Assembly: GCA_000729835.1 (NCBI GenBank)
Contig: JFHB01000128.1
Coordinates: forward strand, 21,481-85,480
Origin: Atkinsonella hypoxylon
Taxonomy: Eukaryota; Ascomycota; Sordariomycetes; Hypocreales; Clavicipitaceae
Direction of reading: 5' to 3'
DNA: 64,000 bases
The notes below the pieces were generated by a model. That model had not been told where the DNA came from. It was given only the letters and a program-made list of their open reading frames with translations, and searched no databases. Shown in pieces: positions 36,913 through 50,287 of this stretch; within the stretch, counting starts at the first letter, position 1; each line of letters opens with the position of its first letter. A program made the translations under genes and the position numbers.

Positions 36913-38573
36913 TATAAATTAATCTTATATAATAAAGCTAATTTATTAAATCTATATAGTATATTCTTTATATAAGATTATTCTATACAGTGTTAAAAGC
37001 ATTAAAAATTAATCTATATTAAAGTAAATTTTCTATTAAATCCCTCTAGTGCATTTCTCTATATATATACAGCTTATTCTAATCCTTAAGCATTAGTAAT
37101 AGCAGTAAATTGTTAGTTAGTTATAGTAGGCTATTAGTTCTCTCTAGAAAGTAAAGCTAAAGGACGTTCCTAGCGGCTTTAAAGAGAGTTTTGCCTAGAA
37201 GGCACTAGTCTTATGCTTAATAGGTATTTCTACTAGTTTACCTACAGCTAGCCTCTTAGTTAGCATTTTTACCTTAGTTAGCGTTAGCTTTACTGTAGAA
37301 AGTGTTTTTTATAGAATTAATAAAGAGGAATGTATTAAAGATAAGTTAATTAGAATAAACTAAGCACTTCTTCTACGTTAAATAGTGCTAAATCTATTAC
37401 TAAAGAGGCTTTATATAGCAATAGGCTAGTTAGCTAAGCGTTCTAAGAAGTCTATATAAATGCAGTTAATTTTATGTTATAGGTATCTGCTTTCTGCCTA
37501 TAGTATATTAATATTATTAGCAACCTTTAGTAAGGTTTTGTTTTTATTAATAACGTTATTAATACCTTTATTAAATTAACTTATGCTATTTAGTTAGTTA
37601 TATATACTATAGATAGCAGTCTATAATTTATTAAACTACTTATTAGATAGACCTCCTTTAGCCTCTATTTTAACCTAGTTAATCTTTTTATTTAACTTAT
37701 TAATTTTAGTAATATAAAGATTAAGTTGCTTCTATATAGCGTTGCTACCTATAGGTATATTCTTAAGGTAGACTTTAATTATTTCTTTAGCGTTAAATTT
37801 ATACTTCTTCTAAAGAAGACTGTTACACTAGCTCTAGGATTACACCTTAGCTAATAGAATAAAGAGTAAGTCTATACAGCTAATGCTAGCTAAGGCACTT
37901 ACAATAGTGCTGTTAATTCTGCTAAATTTATTAAAGAAGTAGATAGTAAGTAACGCTACCTATAACAGCAAACTAGTGGATAAATCTATAGTAATAGTTT
38001 TCTTACCTCTTTTCACTATATTGCTACTGTAGTATACAGTAGCTGCTGCTTTTGCCTATATCTTACCTCTTCTAGCTACTTTAGCATTACCTATAGATAC
38101 CTTAGCATCTTTACCTTTATATTGCTAGTTTTAGTGCTTTACTTTACAGTTATTATAAATCCTAAAGATATATATCACTATATTCTGCTAGAGTAAGTAA
38201 TATACATTATCTTTAGAGACCTTAATGCTAGTTTTATCTATTATACTGCCTTTAAGGGTAAATTTATAGGTATAAGTGTAGATAGCATTTTCTATATTCT
38301 ATACCTTTTCTTTAGCTCTATTAATATAGCAATACTAACTATAGTCTTCTATAATAGGCTCTACATTAGTAATATTAATATTATCTTTAATTTCTATAGA
38401 AATAGTGCTAGAGATAAACTTATTAACTTTTAAGGTGCTCTTAGCACTTCTAGGCCTACTAAAAGTGCTATATAAGCAGCGGAAATTAAGTAATATAAGA
38501 TAAGTTTTAATGTTATCTAGCTCTATAGCTACTATATTACCTTTATAGTTATATTCTTGCTCCTTAAACTTAG

Positions 38574-39268
38574 TGTTAAAAATAAGCTACCCTGTATAGC
38601 CTATTTTTATGCCTACTAGTTGCTCTATTACGTGACCCTTATTAGGTCTTGTTACGTTGATTTTTGGTAGAGATATCGCTGTTACTAGATGCGAAATATC
38701 TAGAATCGACTAAGGCAAAGTTGCCTAACCTATAGTTAACTTTAACAGCGATTTTCTCTACAACTAGTAATAGTAGAAATTCAAGAAGTATACTATTTAA
38801 AAGCTAAGAATTAGGGCTTTCTAATAATATAATTGTTAGATAGAGTTGCTTATAAGGGTTACTTATTATTAGTGGAATTTATTAAATTGTGCACGTAGGC
38901 ATCTCGTTTGTATAGCCGTAAGTCGATTTTTTTGTTTTTATATAGTAAATCTTTTTACGGAAATTATAAAGTAGCCTATAAGCCCCTTCTAGCAACTACA
39001 GCCCGCTAATATAGTTAGAGAGTCTATAAGGGACTAGAAAGATTTAAGATTCTACCCTCACTAAGTTCGTTACAGCGCTCTTAATATAAAGATACCACTA
39101 TTACAGTTATCTATTGCCTCTACGTGATCTATACTATACACTACAGCTTGATTTAGGCCGCTGCTGCTTCCACTACGTGATAATTGCTAAGAGCAATTAC
39201 AGGTACTAAATCTAAGAGACCACTACCCTCTTAGATATCTAGTCCTGTAATCCCTATTATTTTCAATA
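38574..39268 (+). repeat. Copia-1 solo LTR
   Basis: 695 bp, TGTT…CAATA, with exact TSD CTTAG (38569-38573 and 39269-39273). It is the product of LTR-LTR recombination that removed the interior of a copia-1 element from the third ORF of B-i. Its sequence is little RIP-mutated, with TGATTTTTGG and CACTACGTGATAA kept. Confidence 0.95.
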
Positions 39269-39384
39269 CTTAGAACCTTTGCTTTTAGCGTTAGAACTAT
39301 TGTTATAATTAATATATATATTAGAAGCAATATATTCTTCTTTAGGTTTAAATAGTAGTAGCATTATAGCTTAAGCGTAGTTAC

Positions 39385-39707
39385 TGTTATAGACTCGAGC
39401 CTTAGGCTCGGGTCTTTTAGTAGAGAGAGGACAGCAGGAGAGGGACAGAGATCTATATAGGTAAAGGGATAAAAGTAAGCTGCATTTATTTAGAGGTTAC
39501 TTAAACTTTACTAGGCTCTAGAGAGAGAACCTTAGCTATAAAGTATATACTAAAAGGAGCTCCTAAAGGGATAGACTTACCTCTAAATATATAGTATAAA
39601 GGTATAAGGAGGCTTCTAGTTTCTTCTCTCTTTCTCCTTTTCTCTCTATAATTATAGTTCTTATTATAAACGCTAGTTAGCAGCAGCTACTAGGTTAGTC
39701 TATTATA
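39385..39707 (+). repeat. A3 5' LTR
   Basis: The first 60-70 bp are intact, including the CTCGAGCC/GGCTCG inverted repeat; the rest is progressively mutated and ends TATTATA. A TATATAG lies at 39588-39594. The 11-mer ATAATTATAGT at 39648-39658 pairs with 39709-39719. Confidence 0.93.
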
Positions 39708-39719
39708 TACTATAATTAT

Positions 39720-41020
39720 TCTATAGATAGAACACTAGTAAGAATAATATTGTTTAGTTATAGCAATAAAGGCCTAGCTAATTAGCTTAAGCACTCTTTT
39801 AACCTCTATAGAGAGGTAGAGAAAAATACAGTAGAAATTAGCTAGAAAGCAGTAGAAATTGCAGTACTTTATAAATTAGTTAAGAGCTAATCTCTATAGA
39901 TAAAGGAACTATAATGCTTTATAATAGACTATATATAGAAAGAGAAGTAGCTTTAAGCTGCAGTAGGCTAGCAGCTAGAGAAACCTAAATAGAAGCCTTT
40001 ACCTATAGTAAACCCTTACAATAGAAATAAATAGAGCTTTTAGGCTTAGTAAATAGCAATTACCTAAAAGCTCTAGGCTAATAGTACCTTTATAGGTATA
40101 ATATAGAACTAGTAGTACTACCTATACTAAAGCTTATTGCCTAAGGTTTAGTAAAGAGTAGCTACCTATTATAAGGTAGGTAAAGTAAAGAAATATAATA
40201 TATAGAGATTCCTTAATTACTTAGAATTAGTCTTTATAGATCCTTATTAATAGAACTAAGCTTTAATTAAGCTTAATTAGCTTTAATAAAGTAACAATAA
40301 GTAGTTTATAGAATTCTATATTTATTTTAAGGAGAAAATTATACTAATAGAAAGAGCTAACTAAAATAATAGCGTAAAGTTAGCTAAGTTATAAATAGCG
40401 CTTAATAAGGAAATAAAGAATTATAGTGTAAAAAGGGATATTCTTTATTATAACTACCTTTAGGCAGTAAAGCACTACTATAGTATTATACTAAACCTTA
40501 AGTTATATTATATTAAGGAATAGTACTAGCTAAAACGCAGCTCTAGCTCTAAAGAGCTCTAGAATAGTAACACTAAGATAACTAAGGTTAACGCTATAGA
40601 AACTTAATAGAGATAGAAAGAGAGCGTAAAGAAATCTAAAGTAAAATAACTAAATAAGGATACTTTATAAGTAAAGTAGGTATTTAAGGCTAAACTTAAA
40701 AAATACTACTAAAAGAGGTAATACCTTTAGTGTAAGTTATTCTAATACTATATTTAAGGATATAGATAGCAACTAGTAGAATATAAGCTAGAGTTAACTA
40801 GTGTATAGGCAGTAGTAATAGATAATATATAGAAGAAGGACTCTAATAAGTTAAAAAAAGGCTTACCTTTAGCTTTAAGCTTAGTATAGAGGTAAAGGCA
40901 ATATAAATAATATAATAACCTCTATTTAGTAAGCAGCTAAAAGAAGAATATAGAGAGATAACTAAGAAAATAGATATATTACTGTTCTTTATCTCTATAC
41001 TCTTTAACTAACTATTGTTC
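39720..41020 (+). pseudogene. Gypsy-A gag (A3)
   Basis: Counterpart of the A-inner gag, codon starts = 0 mod 3. Zinc knuckle at 40722-40763, with its first and last Cys and the His all changed to Tyr. Start not determinable; stops at Gln/Trp positions. Confidence 0.8.
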
Positions 41021-44000
41021 TACAATATATAGATAGATAGTAGGTATAACTACTTTACTGCAATAAGTAAGAGTTTAGCGTAATACCTTAGCCTAAAGTA
41101 GGTTCTATTGCTATATAAAAGAATAGTGTAGATAGTAGTAAAGGTTAAATAATAGTTCTATAATAGCTACTAAAGAAGCACCTTAATTACTTCTTTAGTT
41201 TACTTATAGGTAAATATTAATAGCTAGGTCTTTCTAGTAGTAGCCTATATAATTTTAGGCTTAACCTAAGATTATATCTTTAAGAGCCTATAGTTAGCTT
41301 ATAATAGAATTATCCTTAATGCTACTAGCTAAAGCCTATTAGTAAGTAAGGCTAAGGGCCTTATAATCTAAGTAGTAAAAGCTTAAGACATTAAGGACCT
41401 AATAAGACTAATATTAGTAGTAGTTTATAGCGCCTTAATAAAATAGAGTAAGAGCTAAGAGGTTACTATATATTTTATTGCTACTAGCCTTTAGGAAATT
41501 ACCTCTATATTATTATTATAAATATCCCTAAAAGGCCTTAATTTACTAATACTACTACTTAAATTAAAGGACTTTTATAATCTTTTTAAAGAAAAGAAGG
41601 CCTAAGGCCTTTTACTATATAGAGAGAGGCTAGATTACTATATTAGGCTAAAATAGTAGCTAAATAGCTTCTTACTATTGCTACTATAGGCTCTACTATA
41701 TAATATACTATAGAACTATTTATTAGAAATTAGAAAGTAGGTAATAGACTTAATAAATAAAGGATAAATTTAAGCTAGCTTCTTTTTAGCAGTAGTATCT
41801 ATTCTTTTAGCTAAAAAGCTAAGTAGAGAATAGTAATTCTATATTAATTATTAAGCTTATAATAAAATTATAGAATAGAACTATTATTTACTTCTCTTAA
41901 TAAAGGAGATACTTAAGTTATTATTAAAGGCGCACTAGTTTACTAAACTAAATATATAGTTAGCTTTCTATAGGATCTAGATAGTAGATAGTAAGAAGCA
42001 CTTTATAGCGTTCTATATCTAGTTTAGCCTCTTTAAATAGCTAGTTTACCTCTTTAGGTTAGTAGAGGCTTTAGCTACATTCTAATAATATATTAATAGT
42101 GTGCTAAAAGAGGCCTTTAGAGATTATATAACTACTTATTTAAATAACGTCCTTATTTACACTAGAGGTTCTAGGAAAAACTATATATATAAGGTATAGA
42201 GAATTCTAAAAAAGTTATAGTTAGTAGAGCTGCACTTAGATCTTAGGAAATACTACTTTACTATAGCTAAAGTTAAATACCTTAGCTTTATAGTTATAGT
42301 AAAAAGGGAGATATACTTAAATCTAGAGAAAATTGCAGCTATTTAGAACTAGTAAGCTTCTACTAGGTTATAAAGAGTATAAAGCTTCCTTAAATTTATA
42401 AACTTTTACTATAACTTTATATTAGATTTCTTAGATATTATAGAGCCTTTAGTTAACTTAATAAAGAAGGGAGTTCTATTCTAATAAATAGAGAAATATA
42501 AAAGGTTATTTATAAGGCTTAAGAAGGCCTTTACTTTATACTTAGTTTTAGCCTAGTAGAACCTTAAGAAGAATATAGTAGTAAAGGCTAATTACTTAGA
42601 AGAGGCCCTTAGTAGCTATTTATTCTAATATAATAAAGCTAGTGTACTACAGCCTATAGTATACTATTTAGCTAGGTTATCTCTAGCTTAATGCAACTAT
42701 ACTATTTACAATAAGGAACTTTTAGTAATAATATCTTGCCTTAAAGCCTAAGTAGTAGAGTTATAAAGAGTAGTATATCCCTTTATAATCCTTATAGACT
42801 ATAAGAATCTAGAATACTTTATATCTCTATAAAAGATCTTTAAGCGTTAAGCTAAGTAGGTAGAGCTTCTCTCCCTCTTTAACTACTACTTATAATACTG
42901 CTTAAAGCTATAAGTAGAGCAACTAAATGTATTATTATAATAAGAGTAGAATTAAAATAGAGTAATACTGTAAATAGGCTAAGTTCTTTAGCCTCTCTCT
43001 ATTAGCTGCCTTAGTACCCCTTATAGAGATAAAGAGAAGGAGAAGGTTATAAAGAATATTAAAGTAGAAACAGCTAGTAAAGTAACACTAAGAAGTTAAC
43101 TAGCTATAGCTTTATAGATACTAGCTAGAATAATACTATTTCTAAATAAACACTTATAGAGCCTATAGAACTAAGGAGTATAAAAAGACTTAATATACCT
43201 AATAAGGTTAAATGTAGTCTAGAAGAGAGAGAGAAGGTTTCTATTAGAGGTAAAAACATAAGAATAGATTGTAGACTATACCCTTAATATATAAAGAGTG
43301 CTAGTTTACTAGAGCTACCTCTAGGTCCTTAAGTATAAGCTGTTAATTACTATACTAATATATAGAATATATAAGTTGCTAATATTAAGCTACTTAGAAT
43401 AAAATACTACATTTTAGGCATTAATATATAACTATTACTAGAATAGGCTGTTCTAAGATGTTACTTAGTATATCTAAAACTACTATTGTTATAGCAGCTA
43501 AAAAAGCAAGAGGTTGTAGTAAAGCCTCTTATAATCTATTTTAGCGCTAAATAGGTATTAGTTATAGATCTCTATAGATTTTATAATAGATTTACTAGCG
43601 CTAAACTAAACTATACTCTCTTACTTAATAGTTATTATTAATTAACTTTTAAAGTATATATAGTTAAAGGTAATAACCTCTATAGAGGTAAAGGAATATA
43701 CTTAGTAGTTTAAGTATTATTAGTAGTAGTTTTATAGGTTCCTAAAATAAATTATCTCTAACTATAGTTTAAATTAGTTAAGTATCTTTTAGACTACCCT
43801 TTATTGCTTTATTAAAATTAAATAATTACTATCTATATTCTATTACCTATAGATAAACAGTAAAATAGAGAGAGTTAATTAAGAAGTATAAGTAATTCTA
43901 TAAGTTATAGTTACCTTTTTGCAGTTTAACTAGCCTAAATATCTCCTTATATATTAGCTAGCTATTAATAATAGGAATTCCTTAGTAACTAGCATAAGTT

Positions 44001-44770
44001 TAAACTAAGCAATATATAGATATAATATAGACTTTATCTAAAAGCTTATAGATAAAGAGAAGTTCTAAGTTTTATATAAGAGGTAGGCTTTAGTGTTCCT
44101 TAAATAGCTATAAAAGAGTATAAATATTGCCTAAGTTGCAATTAACTTTACTTAGTAAAGGCAGTAAAAGTAGTTAAATAGAAGCTATAAGCTAGTAAAA
44201 TAGTATAAGGTAGAGAACTTAGTTTAGCTAATACTCTATTATATTAAAATAAACTACTTAAGTTAGAAGCTTAATTAGGTTATAGTAAAGTATATAGTTA
44301 TAAATATACTAATACCTTTAACTATAAAGTTAAATATTTTACTAGAAATTTACTTAGTCTTCTATATTAACCTTATTAAGTAAGCAGCAATAAACCTCTT
44401 ACCTTCTTAATAGTTAGCTAACTTAAGGCTTAGTTTTAAGCTAACTATAATAGATATTAACTTATTCCTTAAGGAATATAAAGTAAAGAAAATTCTAGCT
44501 ACTAAAAATGCTTTAGGCTAAAGAAGATACTATTAAGTGCTTATTAAGTAGGTAGAATTTATTTAGCTTATATAGAAACTACTAAAAAACTTTCTTAATA
44601 TAGAGGCACTAAATTAATTTAAGTTATAGTAAAGAGACGCTTAATTTAATAATAAGCTTAGTAAAGGTATAGTAAAATTTTATATAGACTTTAACAATAG
44701 CTTAGTTACCTTTAACTAAAAATAAAAGAAAATAAACTCCTCTTTATAGAGGCCTATATAACTATAAAAA
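40970..44770 (+). pseudogene. Gypsy-A pol with chromodomain (A3)
   Basis: Codon starts = 2 mod 3, again -1 relative to gag. RT box YLNN at 42137-42148, both catalytic Asp lost. RNase H DYKNLEYF near 42800, integrase core near 43575, chromodomain-like end near 44530-44640. Same family and layout as A-inner. Confidence 0.86.
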
Positions 44771-44799
44771 AAAAAATAAAACAAAAGAAATTTCTTAGT

Positions 44800-46370
44800 A
44801 AGTAGTAAGGAGGCATTAGTACTTATAGCGTAAAGGTATAACTACTTAGAAAGCGCTTTATTGCTCTCTAAGCAGTTATAGAATAGAAGCTAGAGAAACT
44901 ATATAGTGTCTCTAGAGTAGCGTAAAAGTAGAAGCTAAAATAGCAGTACTAATAGAAGGTATAAGGGCTAGAGTAAGTAAGAATATAACTAGCGCTCTAG
45001 ATTAAGGCTTTACTCTAGTAAGTATAAGTAAGAATATAATATCTTAAATAGCTTAGTGCTTTAAGCGTAAAGGTATAGTCTTAAGGGAGAAAAAAATAGA
45101 GAAAAAGAAAGCTAAAGAGGCAGTAAGCTAGATTAAGGTTATATACTCTAGAAATATAAATAGCAATTAGCGCTATAAGTAGTTTAAGCTTTTAAGCTTT
45201 ACCTAAAGGTAAGTATATTTTTAGTATATTGCCTTAAGGTTATTCTATAAAGGTAAAGGAATAATATATAGCAGTAAAGAAGCTTTATATAGTAGTAAAG
45301 AGGCAGCAGTAGTAGAGGTTAGTAGTATATAATAAGGTGTAAGTATAGGTAGAGGCAATAATAAGGGTATAGTAATAGCAGCAGTAATAGTAGGTATAAA
45401 AGGGAATAAGAAGTTATTGTTAATATTTATAGAGATATACTTATACTTATTAGAGTTAAACTTATTGTTCTTTAGAATAATAAAGGCTATAGTACTTTTA
45501 TAAATTATAGAAAAAGGGAGAGTAAGCGTAAAAAGGCTATTAGCTTAGGTTATATAATAAAAAGAAGAAAAAAGTATAACCTTTTTTTCTATATAATTAG
45601 CAGTAAGTATATTCTTAAGAATAGTATTATAGTAATTATATATATTTAAGAACTTATAGATAAAAATAGTTTAGTAGATAGGCTAGCTAGAGTAAAAGAG
45701 AATTAATATAGACTTAACTATAAAACCTTAGTTAATAAGTTTCTATATTTTAGTAAAGTAATACTATAAGTAAGAATACTTAGTAAAGAGGCTTAGATTC
45801 TAAATATAGCCTCTATACCTCTATATATATAGTTAGTATTCTCTCTTTTAACTAAAATAATAGTTATATAAGCTCTTTTTATAAAGGTTGTTGCAATATA
45901 GTATATAAATATCTTTAAGGATATTGCTATTAAATAACTCTAAGTTATTTAAGTTCTCTTATATAAGGAAACTGTAGATATAGCAGTAGTAAGGGACTAA
46001 TAGCACTATAGAAGCAGGAGCAGTAAAGGCGCTAGTGTTAGCAATATAACTGCTAAAGTTCTAAATATACTTCTAGTTAGTAAGAGAATAAGCTATATAT
46101 AAGTAAAGAGGCAGTATACTTTAGGCTAATAAGACAATATTTTGCGATTTTAATTAATAAGCTATTAGCAGTTAAATAAATCCTGTTTAGATATATTAAA
46201 AAGAGGTTCTTTTACATTAAAAGAAGCAGCAGTAGCTATATAGTAAAGTAAGGAATTTTAGAAAACTATAATAGAATTATTTAGTTATAATATAGAGGTA
46301 AAATAAGATATAAAGGAGGAAGAAAAAGATAAAAGAGAGAAAAGAGAAATTATTTATTTTTATATTAAAA
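44800..46370 (+). pseudogene. Uncharacterised 3' coding block of gypsy-A (A3)
   Basis: Counterpart of 3240-4780: the first part has codon starts = 0 mod 3 (EARE from 44886), the second = 2 mod 3 (from about 46262). The -1 step is kept. No domain recognised. A non-coding region of about 770 bp follows to the 3' LTR. Confidence 0.48.
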
Positions 46371-47138
46371 ATAGCTAAAGGCTAGTTGCTAGTTTATTGT
46401 ACGCTAAAGGGATAACAACAATAACAACTGTTTACAACCTACTAGCTGTTAGTTTATTATACGCTAAAAGAATAGCACTAATAATAACTATTTACGCTTT
46501 ATACCCTTAACAACACCCCTTATATATAGATAGGTTGTATATATCTAATAACTGTTTACAACAGCAATAAGGATAAAAGAGAGAGAGTGCCTCCTAGTTA
46601 ACAAAAGGGATTGTTACGTAATAATTGCTTAAAATATAAGGAGACCTAAGGATATAGGCAGTTTATACGCTAGTAACACTAGTATTACAGCTAGCGCCTA
46701 TATAATATATAGATAATTAATAGCTATATATAGAGGGCTGTAAGGTAGAGAGGGGTAGAGAGGTTAATAAACCCTAGAAGGGTATAATTAAGTAGAGAGG
46801 GGGCGTAATTAACCTATTATAGCGCAACTAATAGGTTAGTTAGCAGGGTAATTAACAGCTGTTACTAAGGTGCTATAGGCAATTAAAAGGGAGGTAGAGC
46901 AAACGTCTATTTATATATTAGCTCTATAATACTGCGCTAACAATAAATAGTGTATTAGTGCAGCAATAGAATAGCTAGAGCAAAGCGCCTAGGGACAAAC
47001 GTTATACCTCTATTTTTTTATAAGTAGATAATAGAGAAAATATAAAGAGAGAGCAGATAGAGAGTTAGCTGCTATTTACAGTACCTACTATAGACGTTAA
47101 AAGGAAGTGTTATAAGGCCTAGGAGGAGAAGGAGAGTA

Positions 47139-47461
47139 TATTATAGACTTAAGCCTTAAGCTTAGGTCTTTTAGTAAAAAGAGAACAGCAGAAGAGAGAT
47201 AGAGATCTATATAGGTAAAGGGATAGAAGTAAGCTGCATTTATCTAGGGGTTACCTAAACTTTACTAGGCTTTAGAGAGAGAACCTTAGCTATAAAGTAT
47301 ATACTAAAAGGGGCTCCTAAGGGGATAGACCTACCCCTAGATATATAGTATAGGGGTATAGGGAGGCTTCTAGTTCCTTCTCTCTTCCTCCTTTCCTCCC
47401 TATGATTATAGTTCTCATTATAGACGCTAGTTAGCAGCAGCCACTAGGTCAGTCCATTACA
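47139..47461 (+). repeat. A3 3' LTR
   Basis: Inner start mutated (TATTATAGACTTAAGCC), outer 150 bp intact to CAGTCCATTACA. This is the mirror image of the 5' LTR damage. Confidence 0.94.
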
Positions 47462-48099
47462 GTTACTATTGTTATTCCCTTCTTAGAATAGGCTATCTAG
47501 GTTCGCTAAAATTAATAATTCTAAACTACTAAAAGAAAAGGATAATAGTAGTAGATTTTCTATAGAAGGGATAGAAGAGGCTAGAAGTAGCTCTATAGAG
47601 GCTAGCTAGTCCTATAGGCTATAGAAATTTGCTCTACAAGCAGTCTATTGCCCTTAGTGTAGTATTCTAGTGTTTAACTATTAGAAGTAGCTAAACAATA
47701 GCCTAAGGGGATAGAAAGAGCAGCAGCTATAATAGTATTAATAAATTTATAAGATTTTATAATATATAAAGGTATAAAGAAAAGGTTATATAGTAGAAAG
47801 CGTAAAAATTCGTAAAAGTAAAGGTAAATTTATAGAAAAAGTAGGTTAAAACAACAGTATATAGATTTATAGGTGTTTTCTTTTTAACCTCCTATAATTT
47901 TATAATATAGGTTAATTTTAATAGTTCTAATAATAACAAATAAAGATATAAGGAAAGAGATACTAAGGGATTTAAACAATCTATTATATAATAAAGGAAA
48001 TTAAGACTTATAAGAAAAAGAGTTAATAGTAGGCTTCTGCTAGTTAATTTAGAGCTTTCTAGTAGGCTACATTACCCTTTTAATAACGCTAATACTCTT

Positions 48100-49833
48100 C
48101 TTCTTAATTTATAGAGTATTTCTATAAATATTTATTTATAATTTTAGAAGCGTTAACTTTAAGCTTATCTTTAGCAATCTATTAGTTGTTTTTAGCAGAG
48201 AACTTTTTCTATTGTATAAGGAATTCTAGATGTAGCTTACTTAACCTACTGCAGAAATATTAGATTTAATAGGTATAAATTTACTTAATTTCTTAATAGT
48301 TCTCTATACTAAACCCTTCTATTGTAATTAGCAGTAGTAGTTACTCTTTTTAGTTAAAAGGGTCTTTACTTTATCTTAGCTTCTAAAGGTAAGCTACTAA
48401 TACTATTAGGTATATATATAAATCTAGTAGAAAATCTAGGTAAAACAATAATAAGCTTACTTTTATAAGAACCTTATATAGCTTTACCTATTAAGGAGAC
48501 TATTTCTTTTTTAGCTTTCCTAGAAGTATATATCCTTAGTGTAATTATAGGTAGACTATATTCTTTACTTTAATGTTAATAGGCTTATACTAGGCATTAT
48601 ATTTAATCTTGCTTAAGGCATTTACTATACTAATAGCTATTTCTGCCTTTTACTAGTATAGCTTCTAAAGTACAGCTATATTGCTTATATCTATTCTATT
48701 ACTAGAAACGTTATCTAATTAGATTAAATTAACAATAGTAGCTAGTTAGAAACTATATATAAGTTTGTTAAGGGAAATCTCTATACTAGCTACTACTATA
48801 TTATTAAGTTAGTACTATAGTGCTAGAAGTATTGCAGTCTATAGTGTATTTAGATTTATAACTGTATAGTATTAAACAATAATAATAACTATTTAATTCT
48901 TCTATTTAGCTGTTCTATCTATCTATAGGTAGTAAGCTGTAGCTATAAGCAATTTACTTTTAATTTAGGTAAATATACTTCTTTAAACGTTAGAAATAAA
49001 CTTTAGATCTTAGTTACTTATAATTTACTTAAGAAGGCCTTAGTCTAATAAATATAGTATTTATAAGAGTAGTTCTACCTAAATTTCTACTGTATATATT
49101 ATATACTTAAGTATAAGGATTATTTACTTACTAAATAGGTAATTTACTAGATATAGTAAGTTATAGAAGCTATATCTATCTTTTTACTATAGAGTGTTTA
49201 TTAAGCTAACTTTAGATATATTAGTAATAAAATTAAGCGAAATTATATAAAAGGGCGTTAGAACTAACTCTAATAACCTTAATTCCTCTAGCAGCTTACT
49301 GCAGTTAATTGCGTTTTCTTTATAGGTGCAGTAGTAAGCAATATAGGTTTAAATCTACTTATATATCTATAGAAAGTAAACTACCTATAATTCTACTGCT
49401 ATTCTATAGGCGCTAAAATAGTTTTAATTATTATAAACTGTTTTAAGGATAAATTCTACAACCTTTATAGGTATATATAGTTAAAATAGGCCTTTTCTAT
49501 TATAATAGTATAAAAGTTTATTGTCTTATAGAGTCTATCTATACAGCAGAATCCTTAGTCTTTATTATTAATTTTACTAATTCTACTTTTTATAAAAGTC
49601 CTTAATACCTTCTATAATTCTACTAAGCTTTAGATTAAAACTATAGCCTTAAACAATTTCCTTTTTTAGACCTTTATTTAATACTGCTGTAGTGCTATAT
49701 TCTTTAGCAAAAAATATACTTACATTAAGCTTATTAAATTTACTATTATAAGCCTTCTTTTAGTATAAAACTATAACTAGCAACCTAAAGAGTGTATTTA
49801 GCACTACATTTAGTACTTCTAGTATATAGAAGA
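48100..49833 (-). pseudogene. Gypsy-B integrase and chromodomain-like end (B-i)
   Basis: Continuation of B gag-pol on the minus strand after the E insertion, in the same frame once E and one TSD are removed (codon first base = 1 mod 3). In order: end of RNase H linker; integrase zinc region around 49500-49400, where the expected His appear as Tyr; core with FYIISLNFIT (DFIT expected) near 49270; a DLKFISNV motif at 49009-48986; ATAYYLQTD-like sequence near 48930. The chromodomain-like segment LEFLIQ…KKFSA is near 48229-48190. It would join cDNA to host DNA; inactive here. Confidence 0.82.
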
Positions 49834-50148
49834 TGTCGACAGACCAAGGGTCTAATTTATACTCCTTCGAGTCGGTCCTATGACCAATTCACTAGTGCAC
49901 TAGTATTTACATCAAAGAGGTTCAAATTCGGTTATCTAGGAGTTGTATCTAACTAGCAAAAGAGGCCACATTATATACCCTATTGGATGCCTTATATACC
50001 TTAGGTATAGTGTTGTGTTAAGGGGGAATTAAGGGGTATTAGCGACCCTAATGTAAGTAGAGACTAGTGTGCAGATGCAACTAATCAGCAGTTATATCCA
50101 CCTACGTAGGCGCTAGAATTATACAATAGAGTTATAACGATTCTAATA
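49834..50148 (-). repeat. Copia-E 3' LTR
   Basis: 315 bp. Outer start TGTCGACAGACCAAGG with intact GTCGG and ACCAATTCAC; the inner end is mutated (TTCTAATA for TTCCAACA). Confidence 0.94.
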
Positions 50149-50287
50149 CTAGCAGTCTCTCTTTTTATTGTGCTAGTAGGGTAACTTTAACATTTACAGT
50201 AATAACAAAATAGATTAAAGGAATAAACAACAATAAATCTAACATTCTTCTACATTAATTTATAGGTCTCTTTACTTAGCCTTCTAC

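Larger units (their letters stand above)
39385..47461 (+). mobile_element. Gypsy-A copy A3, full length
   Basis: 8,077-bp gypsy-A element in B-i with exact TSD GTTAC (39380-39384, 47462-47466). LTRs are 323 bp each. No further insertion. The order is the same as in A-inner: gag, pol in the -1 frame, 3' block, non-coding region, polypurine tract (47121-47136). Of the complete copies its interior looks the most heavily RIP-mutated (for example YLNN in RT). Confidence 0.95.
36290..47665 (-). pseudogene. Third ORF of gypsy-B, unknown function (interrupted)
   Basis: Minus-strand coding-like frame downstream of pol, about 700 codons once insertions are removed. Segments: 47665-47467, then (past A3) 39379-39274, then (past the copia-1 solo LTR) 38573-36915, then (past M2) 36424 to about 36290. 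At each of the three sites, removing the insert and one TSD copy continues one frame: GNNNSNYAQ across A3 and KSKGSKFKEQE across the solo LTR. Stops are TAG/TAA only and sparser than in the region just before it. The start ATA at 47665 is a guess. The middle is Lys-rich (SIGNAKVARRGK), then there are two hydrophobic stretches near 37950 and 37880, then an Asn/Lys-rich part resembling a coiled coil. No family recognised. It has the same phase as pol, so it could also be a polyprotein extension. Confidence 0.55.
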
